Source: Archangium gephyra (GTDB lineage: Bacteria > Myxococcota > Myxococcia > Myxococcales > Myxococcaceae). From it: a DNA stretch of 64,000 nucleotides. Of the stretch, positions 6,751-16,146 are shown piece by piece. Both the position numbers and the translations under genes were made by a program. The DNA lies in contig QFQP01000012.1 of the NCBI GenBank assembly GCA_003243425.1, positions 99,387 through 163,386 on the forward strand. The letters run 5' to 3'. The number at the start of each line of letters is the position of its first letter. Position 1 is the first letter of the stretch. The notes below the pieces were generated by a model. It did not search any database, was not told the DNA's origin, and saw only the letters and a list, made by a program, of their open reading frames with translations.

Positions 6751-9370
6751 ACTCGTCTCCGAGGTGCTCGGCGCCGCGGCGGTCGTACATGATCTGCAGC
6801 ACCGCGGCCAGGACGGTGAAGCTGACCAGCAGCGTGGTGCCCAGACCGAGGCAGGCCACGTAGCCGATGGAGCGCAGGCCCAGATGCTCGGCGAAGAACA
6901 ACGACCCGAAGCCCGCGATGGTGGTGAGCGTGGAGCTGGCGACGGCGCTGCCGACGGAACGAAGCGCGACCAGCGGCGGCACGCCTTCGAGGTAGCGGTG
7001 CAGCAGGTACAGACCGTGACTGACCCCGAAGCCGAGGAGGATCGGCAGGATCACCAGGTTCATGAAGTTGAGCCGGTGGTTGGTGATGCTGAGCAGACCC
7101 AACATCATCAACAACCCGATTCCCAGCGGCAGCACCGAGGCCACGGCCAGCTTCACCGAGCGGAAGTCGAGGTAGTGCATGATGAGAATCCACAACGCCG
7201 CGAGCACCACGGTCAGCTTCCCGTCCCACAGCACGATGCGGGCGAGCTTGGCGTAGAGCAGCGCGAGGCCGGCCGACTGGTACTCGGCGCCGCTCTTGCC
7301 CTTGATGATTCGGGTCTCGTCGGCGAACGCGAGCATGTTCTTGCCGTCCCAGAGGTCGACCTTCGGGTACAGAAACGTGAGGTAGCCGTGGTTCTCGGGC
7401 TTCGTGGTCGGCAGGTGCTTGAACTGATCAGCGTAGATGTCGGGCACGCCGTTGACGTCGAAGGGCTTCCTGGCGAGCACCTTGAAGAAGAACTCGGCCT
7501 TCTCCTGCACGTCGGGAGGCAGTGAAGAGACCTCGATGTCCTTGAGCTCTTCGCGCCACTCTTCGAGCACCTTCGCGTTGGCCTTCGCGGTCTCGGGCGG
7601 CGGCGTGAACGTGTAGATGCTGACGACCTGATCGACCGTCTTGTACTTCGAGATGTCGACGTTGAAGTTGTGGTCCGGGTCGTCGGTCATGCCGTCCCAG
7701 ATGTCTTTCGCGCCGGCGAGGTCCTTCGTGTACACGGCGATGGGGTCGGAGCTGATCTGGAAGCGCGTGGTGATTTCGTCCTGCAGCTTCACCGACGGCT
7801 GATCAACCGGCATCAACGCGCGGGTGTTGTAGTTGAAGCGCACGCCGCCCTTGAACCGCTCGGCGAGCGTCATCTCGCGGTCTTTGGGGATCGGGAAATC
7901 GACCCACGGCACCGCGAATGCGCAGACCGCGGCGACCACCGCGAGGGAGACACCGAGCACCAGCCACGGCTTGTGAATGCGCGTCTTGCCCGACGTCAGA
8001 TCTTCCGACGGCGGCTTCATGGTGCCGACGATCTTCGCGGGCCATTCCGGGTTGCGGTGACCAAAGATGGCGAGGATCGCCGGCGCCCACGCGAAGAGCG
8101 CGACGGCGGTGAGCATGGTGCCGAAGCCCGCGAGGAACCCGAACTGCGAGAAGCCGCGGAACTCGGAGACCAGCAACACGAAGAAGCTGCCGGCGGTGAC
8201 GATGGCCGAGATGAGCGCGGGGCGACCGGAGTTGATGATGGCGTCCCGAATGGCGTCGTCCCACTTCTTGCCCATGCCGAGCTCGATGCGCGTGCGGTAG
8301 GTGAAGTGAATGCCGTAGTCGATGCCGAAGCCCAGCAGGATGGCGGCGATGATGCTGGTCACCATGTTGAGTTCGCCGAGCGTGAGCTTGGCGAAGCCCA
8401 GCGTGTACACGGTGCCGAGCACGGTGCCCGAGAGCACGATGAGCGTCGGCCACAGCTTGCGGAAGAAGATGAAGATGATGGCGGCGATCGACACCAGCGC
8501 CACGATGGTCACGTCGTCGACCGACGACATGATGGCCACGCTGTCGTCGACGTTGGTCTTGTAGGAACCGGTGAAACCGAAGGCGATCTTCTTGTCGTCG
8601 CCCATCAGGTCGTAGTCTTCGACGAGCTCGACGCCGGCCTTCTTCGCCGCGTTCTGGAGCAGCCCGCTGGTGAGCACCGTGCCAGCCTTTGCGTTGCCGG
8701 TCATCGCCGCGATGAAGTCCTGCGTGCTGCCCAGCTGCGTGGAGTTCCACATCGGCTTGACCAGCATCAACACCATCTTCTTGTCGTCGCTGATGTAGTA
8801 GTCGTCGCGGATGCTCTTCTTGCCGACCGAAGAGTACTTCTTCACCAGATCTTCGAGCTCGAGCTTCACCGGTTCGGTCTTGCGCAGCTCGATGAAGAAC
8901 GGGTTGTTCCGGCGCAGCTGATCTTTCAGATACGCGTTGATGCGCTTCTTGCCCTCGAGGAGATCCTCGGTGCGGATGAAGAGCACCATGTTCTCCTGCA
9001 CGAACTCGACGGGCACGCGGTAGGTGATGAAGCGCACGTACGGCGTGCCATCGGGCTGCTTGCTCGCGAGCAGCTCGGCGTTCACTTCGTCGGCGAGTTT
9101 CTTCAGCGCCTTCTCGTCGTTGGAGCGGAAGGCGACCTGCAGGTAGCCAGCGCCGCCGACCATGTCGATGACGCGCTTGACCGCCACCACCTCGGGCAAC
9201 TCCTGCCTGATCAGTGACAGCTGATCAGACTCGAGGCGCAGGTTCATCGCGAGCAGCGTGGAGCCGACGCCGAGCGCCAACAGGAGTCCGAGGACCTTCG
9301 CCGGGTGCTTGACGACGAGGTTCGCGTACGCGGTGAGCCCGCGCGTGATGAAGGCTGACTTGTCACTCAT
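6740..9370 (-). CDS. MMPL/RND family exporter
   Basis: An 876-residue member of the RND superfamily, MMPL/HpnN-like branch. One membrane helix near residues 25-45 is followed by a large periplasmic loop, then a block of five helices around residues 280-460 that includes GFGIDYGIHFTYR, a motif typical of the family. The same arrangement repeats in the second half (PILLGFGVSHGLYLLHRYLE). Members move lipids, hopanoids or other hydrophobic cargo across the inner membrane using the proton gradient. No adaptor or outer-membrane partner gene is adjacent. A DUF4395-thioredoxin gene follows on the same strand. Confidence 0.9.
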   Translation of the reverse strand: MSDKSAFITRGLTAYANLVVKHPAKVLGLLLALGVGSTLLAMNLRLESDQLSLIRQELPEVVAVKRVIDMVGGAGYLQVAFRSNDEKALKKLADEVNAELLASKQPDGTPYVRFITYRVPVEFVQENMVLFIRTEDLLEGKKRINAYLKDQLRRNNPFFIELRKTEPVKLELEDLVKKYSSVGKKSIRDDYYISDDKKMVLMLVKPMWNSTQLGSTQDFIAAMTGNAKAGTVLTSGLLQNAAKKAGVELVEDYDLMGDDKKIAFGFTGSYKTNVDDSVAIMSSVDDVTIVALVSIAAIIFIFFRKLWPTLIVLSGTVLGTVYTLGFAKLTLGELNMVTSIIAAILLGFGIDYGIHFTYRTRIELGMGKKWDDAIRDAIINSGRPALISAIVTAGSFFVLLVSEFRGFSQFGFLAGFGTMLTAVALFAWAPAILAIFGHRNPEWPAKIVGTMKPPSEDLTSGKTRIHKPWLVLGVSLAVVAAVCAFAVPWVDFPIPKDREMTLAERFKGGVRFNYNTRALMPVDQPSVKLQDEITTRFQISSDPIAVYTKDLAGAKDIWDGMTDDPDHNFNVDISKYKTVDQVVSIYTFTPPPETAKANAKVLEEWREELKDIEVSSLPPDVQEKAEFFFKVLARKPFDVNGVPDIYADQFKHLPTTKPENHGYLTFLYPKVDLWDGKNMLAFADETRIIKGKSGAEYQSAGLALLYAKLARIVLWDGKLTVVLAALWILIMHYLDFRSVKLAVASVLPLGIGLLMMLGLLSITNHRLNFMNLVILPILLGFGVSHGLYLLHRYLEGVPPLVALRSVGSAVASSTLTTIAGFGSLFFAEHLGLRSIGYVACLGLGTTLLVSFTVLAAVLQIMYDRRGAEHLGDESVR

Positions 9371-9492
9371 GGCCGGGCGCTCATAGCGAGGCCGTCACGC
9401 TGGAGTCACAAAAAGAAGTGACCGGTGTGAATACAGCAACCCACTCGCCGTCTGGGGCGCGGTTCAAAAATCAACCCCGGAGGGATTCCCAC

Positions 9493-10365
9493 ATGTCTCG
9501 TCTGTTTCTCGTGTCTGCGCTCGGCTTCATCGTCACCGGGTGCGCGGGCATCACCGTGAAGAAGGACCAGGTCGCAGCCACCAGGCGCGTCGCCATCGTC
9601 GGCTATCAGGGCATCTTGCAGATGGAGGACAACGACGCGTCGTCGAAGAACAGCATCACCGGCGCCATCGGCGCCTCGAAGGCCATGGCCGACATGTCGA
9701 GCGGCAAGATGGGCGCGCGGCGCGGAGAGCAGGCGAAGAACGGCTACGGCGAGTTGGCGAAGCGGCTCAACGGCACGTTCGGCTGGGAGATCATCGACCA
9801 GTCGGCGCTGGGAACGGTGCCCGCCTACCAGGAGAAGGTCGCGAAGTCGGGCGGCCTGATGCGCACCGGTTCACAGACGGTCGAAGGGTTGCTCACGCAG
9901 TACGAGGTGAACACCTTCAAGCCTGAGCAGCTGGCGGCGATCGCGCAGGGCATCAACGCCGACGCGCTGGCGACGGTCGAGCTCAAGTACACGGTCGGCA
10001 AGCGCGGTGGCGTGTCGATCGGCGGCATGGGTTCGACCACGAAGTACCCGGTGGCGACGGCGCACTTCAAGGTGGTGAACAAGGCCGGTGAGGTCATCTG
10101 GGAAGACTGGGTGGCCAGGGGTGAGGTCGCGTCGAAGGGGCTGCGCAACACCATGGGCGCCGACATCGTCGCCGAAGAGACCGAGATCCTCATCGAGGCC
10201 GCGAACAGCGCGTTCGACGCCATCATCGCGCGGTACCAGGGCGCCGAAGATGCGAACGCGAAGGACAAGGGCACCGTGAAGCCGAGTGACACGGCGCCGG
10301 CGTCGACCCCGGCTGCGGCTCCGGCGACCGACGAGAAGAAGGAAGAAGCGCCGCCGGCCTCGTGA
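9493..10365 (+). CDS. lipoprotein with LpoB/CsgG-like flavour, unknown function
   Basis: A 290-residue protein with a signal peptide and lipobox IVTGC (Cys about residue 17). The mature part begins with a VAIVGYQG strand, has a small-residue and Gly-rich loop (residues 50-75), and a long alpha/beta domain ending near residue 255, followed by a low-complexity Ala/Pro/Thr/Glu tail. The fold resembles periplasmic lipoproteins that assemble secretion or polymerase complexes, but I cannot assign a family firmly. The ATG at 9493 has a good GGAGG site (GGAGGGATTCCCAC). A clear rho-independent terminator follows at 10392-10430. Confidence 0.75.
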   Translation: MSRLFLVSALGFIVTGCAGITVKKDQVAATRRVAIVGYQGILQMEDNDASSKNSITGAIGASKAMADMSSGKMGARRGEQAKNGYGELAKRLNGTFGWEIIDQSALGTVPAYQEKVAKSGGLMRTGSQTVEGLLTQYEVNTFKPEQLAAIAQGINADALATVELKYTVGKRGGVSIGGMGSTTKYPVATAHFKVVNKAGEVIWEDWVARGEVASKGLRNTMGADIVAEETEILIEAANSAFDAIIARYQGAEDANAKDKGTVKPSDTAPASTPAAAPATDEKKEEAPPAS

Positions 10366-10391
10366 GCTGATCAGAAGGGGACGTGACGGGG

Positions 10392-10430
10392 GCCGCGCTG
10401 ATCAACTCGGCGCGGCTTCTTCTTTTTTTT
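10392..10430 (+). terminator. rho-independent terminator after the lipoprotein gene
   Basis: GCCGCGC at 10392-10398 pairs perfectly with GCGCGGC at 10410-10416; the loop contains TGATCAACTCG. A T-rich tail with a run of eight T follows (10417-10430), one of the few strong T-runs in this GC-rich window. Confidence 0.85.
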
Positions 10431-10457
10431 CGGCCTCGATGCGTTCGGCGCTTCTGA

Positions 10458-11108
10458 TCAGCGCGTCACGGCGTTGAGGTCCTCGCTCTCGAGCACCGTC
10501 TTGTGCGAGCCGTGCAGCGCGACCTGCACCATCGCAAAGCCCAGCTGCCGAGAGGAGGTCACGTACTTCGTCATGCCCTTGAACAACGGGTAGAGCGGCT
10601 TCGTGAACACATACATCCACCGGTACGCGGGCGTCTTCGACTCGATGCCGTCCATCGGTTGGATGTAGCCGGGCCTGAACGCCGCGAACGACTTGAACCC
10701 CAGCGCGCGAAGTTCATCTTCCGTCTTCTTCTTCACGCGGGCCCACATGCTGTTCCCGTCGGCGCCTGCCCCCGAGACGAAGACGAAGCGCGCCTGCGGT
10801 GACCTCGCGTGCAGCGCCTTCGCGAAGTCCATCGTCAGCGTGGAGGTGATGCGCGTGTAGTCGGCCTCGCTCATGCCGCCGGAAGAAACGCCGAGGCACC
10901 AGAGCACGGCGTCGACGCCGCCGAGCAATTCACCCGCATCGCTCCAGTCGTGAAGGTCTTTGCGCACGACCTCTTCGACCTTCGAATGGTTCGCGTCGAG
11001 TGGTGAGCGGCCGATGGCGACGATGCGTGTCACTTCGCTTCGCGTGAGCAGCTCACGAAGCACCGCCTGACCAATCATTCCGCTGCCGCCGACGAGGATT
11101 GCCTTCAT
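10458..11108 (-). CDS. NAD(P)-binding epimerase-like protein
   Basis: A 216-residue Rossmann-fold protein. The N-terminus MKAILVGGSGMIGQAVLREL carries the GxxGxxG nucleotide-binding motif. WCLGVSSGG and FVSGAGADGNSMWARVKKKT resemble atypical SDR and HTATIP2-like proteins, in which the usual YxxxK is replaced by a KxxTE-type motif. Residues 165-200 (YIQPMDGIES, YPLFK) are typical of this NAD(P)H-binding family. Substrate unknown. The stop codon lies in a TGATCA (10455-10460). Confidence 0.82.
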   Translation of the reverse strand: MKAILVGGSGMIGQAVLRELLTRSEVTRIVAIGRSPLDANHSKVEEVVRKDLHDWSDAGELLGGVDAVLWCLGVSSGGMSEADYTRITSTLTMDFAKALHARSPQARFVFVSGAGADGNSMWARVKKKTEDELRALGFKSFAAFRPGYIQPMDGIESKTPAYRWMYVFTKPLYPLFKGMTKYVTSSRQLGFAMVQVALHGSHKTVLESEDLNAVTR

Positions 11109-11417
11109 GGGTGCTTCGTACCGGCCTCGGTTCGCGCCAGCCGTGAAGAAAGCTGAAGCCCGAATGGTGGGCGGTGGCTTCATTGTCGCCGCAACCAGCA
11201 GGTCGCGAGCAGGCACCGCGACCGCGAGGCGAATGGCGCGCAACTGGCGGCTGGTTTGGGAGCGGAGCCGGCCCAAATCCACCGCCGGAAGGACGTTGGC
11301 TCACTTTCCGACGCGTAGAGAGCCTGTCGCGCTCTGGGCTCGGCCGAGATCCGCCGCCCTCTCGTCCTTCAAGGCGGAGTTGATCTTCTCCTCATATCGA
11401 CGTATCAACATTCATCG
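11109..11417. other. 309-bp intergenic region upstream of the methionine operon
   Basis: No gene is supported on either strand. The last 50 bases are AT-rich for this genome and contain TTGATCTTCTCCTCATATCG followed by ACGTATCAACATTCATCG, with outer TTGAT/ATCAA arms around 11379-11410; this is a plausible promoter and operator area for the ArsR-type regulator encoded just downstream. I looked for cobalamin, SAM and SAH riboswitch cores and could not recognise one. Confidence 0.5.
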
Positions 11418-12341
11418 ATGGAGCAGTTGACCGAAGCCTTTCGTGTCCTTGGCGACCCCACCCGGCTGCGAATTCTGCGGCTGGTGGGCGAAGCACGCCT
11501 CAACGGCTCGGAGGTCGTCTCGCTGGTGGGCGTGGCGCAGTCGTCGGTCTCGCACCACCTGACCAAGCTCAAGAGCCTCGACCTGATCAGCGAAGAGCGC
11601 GTGGGCGGCTACACGTATTACTCGCTGGGCATCGACGAGAAGTCGCCGCTGTGGCCGTTGATCAACCTCGCGCGCGCGGCGCCCGACGAACACGGTGACA
11701 AGGCGCGGCTGCGTGAGCTGCTCCGCCGCCGTGAAGACGTGCAGACGCTCAACGAAAAGCTCCTCGAGCCCGGGCAGTCGTGGCGGCTGTGGTCGAGCGC
11801 GTTGTCGTCGCTGCTGCCGCCGCTGGAGGTGGTCGACTTCGGCTGCGGCACCGGCTCGCTGACGGTCGAGCTCGCGCGCTGGGCCCGGCACGTCACCGCC
11901 ATCGATCGCTCCGAAGGCGCGCTGGAAAAGGCGAAGGCCGAAGCCGCGCGGCAGGGCCTCACCAACATCACCTTCCTCGCGGCCGACCTCGAGAAGCTCC
12001 CGCTCGATTCTGCGAGCGCCGACCTGGTCGTCATCTCGCAGAGCCTGCACCACGTCGCCAACATCGACGCCGTGGTGGCCGAAGGCGCGCGGCTGCTCAA
12101 GACCAACGGCCGCATGGTGGTGCTCGAGCTGCTGCCGCACGACGAGGCGTGGGTGAAGTCGCGGCTCGGGCACCAGCACCTCGGCTTCGACCCCGACCAG
12201 GTGCAGGCCGCCATGCAGCGCGCCGGCATCGACGCCCACCCCGTTCACCCCGGCCCGAGAGACTCGACGTCTCCGTTCAAGGCCTTCCTCCTCACCGGTA
12301 CTCGCGGCCGGAAGTCACTCGCGAAGCTCAAGGTCCTATGA
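11418..12341 (+). CDS. ArsR-type regulator fused to a SAM-dependent methyltransferase
   Basis: A 307-residue fusion. Residues 1-85 are an ArsR winged helix (LGDPTRLRILRLV, VAQSSVSHHLTKLK as recognition helix, GGYTYYSL wing). Residues 130-290 are a class I methyltransferase with motif I VVDFGCGTG, acidic AIDRSEGALEKA and LKTNGRMVVLELL. No metal-binding Cys cluster is seen. The gene overlaps metH by four bases (ATGA), so the protein probably senses SAM or SAH and controls methionine synthesis; regulators of this type, including the SahR group, are known near methionine-cycle genes in proteobacteria. The regulatory target here is inferred from the operon. Confidence 0.88.
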   Translation: MEQLTEAFRVLGDPTRLRILRLVGEARLNGSEVVSLVGVAQSSVSHHLTKLKSLDLISEERVGGYTYYSLGIDEKSPLWPLINLARAAPDEHGDKARLRELLRRREDVQTLNEKLLEPGQSWRLWSSALSSLLPPLEVVDFGCGTGSLTVELARWARHVTAIDRSEGALEKAKAEAARQGLTNITFLAADLEKLPLDSASADLVVISQSLHHVANIDAVVAEGARLLKTNGRMVVLELLPHDEAWVKSRLGHQHLGFDPDQVQAAMQRAGIDAHPVHPGPRDSTSPFKAFLLTGTRGRKSLAKLKVL

Positions 12342-13381
12342 CGCTCGAAGAACTGTTCAAGCAGCGCATCGTCATCATCGATGGCGCGATGGGTTCACTC
12401 ATTCAGACCTACGGCCTGGAAGAGAAGGACTTCCGCGGTGAGCGCTTCGCGAAGCATCACAAAGACCTCAAGGGCAACAACGACCTCTTGAGCATCACCC
12501 GGCCCGACGTCATCGAGGCCATTCACGGCCGCTACTTCGACGCCGGCGCCGACGTGGTCGAGACCAACACGTTCAACAGCACGTCCATCAGCCAGGCCGA
12601 CTACGAGATGGAAGCCGCGGTGCGCGACATCAACCTCGCCGCCGCGCGGTGTGCCCGCCGCGCTGCCGACGCCGCCCAGGCGCGTACGCCGGGCCGCACG
12701 TGCTTCGTGGCCGGCGCCATCGGGCCGCTCAACCGCACGCTCTCGATGTCGCCCGACGTCAACCGCCCCGACTACCGCGCGGTCACCTGGAATCAGGTCG
12801 TCGCCGCGTACGAAGAGCAGATCGTCGCGCTGCTCGACGGCGGCGTCGACGCGCTGCTGGTCGAGACCATCTTCGACACGCTCAACAGCAAGGCCGCGCT
12901 CTTCGCCATCGAAGGCGTCTTCGAGCAGCGTGGGCAGCGCGTGCCGGTGATGATCTCGGTCACCATCACCGACGCCTCGGGCCGCACGTTGTCGGGCCAG
13001 ACCATCACCGCGTTCTACGACTCGATTCGGCACGCCAACCCGCTGTCGGTGGGCATCAACTGCGCGCTCGGCGGCAAGGAGATGCGCCCGTACATCCAGG
13101 AGCTCGCGCGCCTCGCCGAGTGTCACGTCAGCTGCTACCCGAATGCCGGCCTGCCCAACGCGTTCGGCGGCTACGACGAGACGCCCGAAGAGATGGCCGA
13201 GATTCTGGGCGGCTTCGCGAAGGAAGGCTGGCTCAACATGGTCGGCGGGTGCTGCGGCTCGACGCCCGAGCACATCGCCGCCATCGCGCGCGTGATGAAG
13301 AAGTACCCCCCGCGCGCTGCGAACGCCCCCATTCACGCCATGCGGCTCTCGGGTCTCGAGACGCTCGTCGTCGGCGCCTGA
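12338..13381 (+). CDS. metH: methionine synthase, homocysteine-binding subunit (split MetH, N part)
   Basis: A 347-residue protein equal to the first module of cobalamin-dependent methionine synthase. It starts with VIIDGAMGSLIQ, and the three zinc ligands are present: Cys242 in GINCALGG and Cys305-Cys306 in GGCCGSTP. In E. coli this is joined to the rest in one chain of about 1227 residues. Here it ends with a TGA (inside a TGATCA) and the remainder starts 23 bp later in its own gene. It overlaps the ArsR-methyltransferase gene by four bases. The subunit should bind and activate homocysteine for methyl transfer from methylcobalamin. Confidence 0.93.
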   Translation: MTLEELFKQRIVIIDGAMGSLIQTYGLEEKDFRGERFAKHHKDLKGNNDLLSITRPDVIEAIHGRYFDAGADVVETNTFNSTSISQADYEMEAAVRDINLAAARCARRAADAAQARTPGRTCFVAGAIGPLNRTLSMSPDVNRPDYRAVTWNQVVAAYEEQIVALLDGGVDALLVETIFDTLNSKAALFAIEGVFEQRGQRVPVMISVTITDASGRTLSGQTITAFYDSIRHANPLSVGINCALGGKEMRPYIQELARLAECHVSCYPNAGLPNAFGGYDETPEEMAEILGGFAKEGWLNMVGGCCGSTPEHIAAIARVMKKYPPRAANAPIHAMRLSGLETLVVGA

Positions 13382-13404
13382 TCAATCTCTTCCCGGAACT
13401 CACG

Positions 13405-16095
<2,691 letters not shown>

Positions 16096-16104
16096 GACAG
16101 GAGT

Positions 16105-16129
16105 CCCTCTCTCCGCAGTGGGGAGAGGG
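16105..16129. terminator. hairpin after metH, possible terminator or dispersed repeat
   Basis: CCCTCTCTCC at 16105-16114 pairs with GGGGAGAGGG at 16120-16129 with one G-T pair. There is no T-run, only further G-rich sequence, so termination would be weak or bidirectional. Similar CT/GA-rich hairpins recur as dispersed intergenic elements in GC-rich genomes. Confidence 0.4.
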
Positions 16130-16146
16130 TCGGGAGAGGGGGGGGC

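Noticed and set aside
6740..9217. Long open frames on the plus strand opposite the MMPL exporter
   Set aside because: They are His/Arg/Asp-rich shadows caused by the GC-rich codon pattern of the real gene and have no start signals or recognisable domains.
11109..11417. Possible cobalamin or SAH riboswitch before the methionine operon
   Set aside because: Neither the B12-box nor a recognisable SAH core could be found by eye; a covariance-model search would decide.
12649..13404. Upstream extension of the metH C-part frame to 12649
   Set aside because: The extra residues are shadow of the metH N-part gene; the conserved family start MVGERTNITG appears just after 13405.
16105..16140. Possible CRISPR or tandem repeat in the CT/GA-rich stretch after metH
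   Set aside because: Only one hairpin unit with purine-rich tail; no repeat-spacer pattern.
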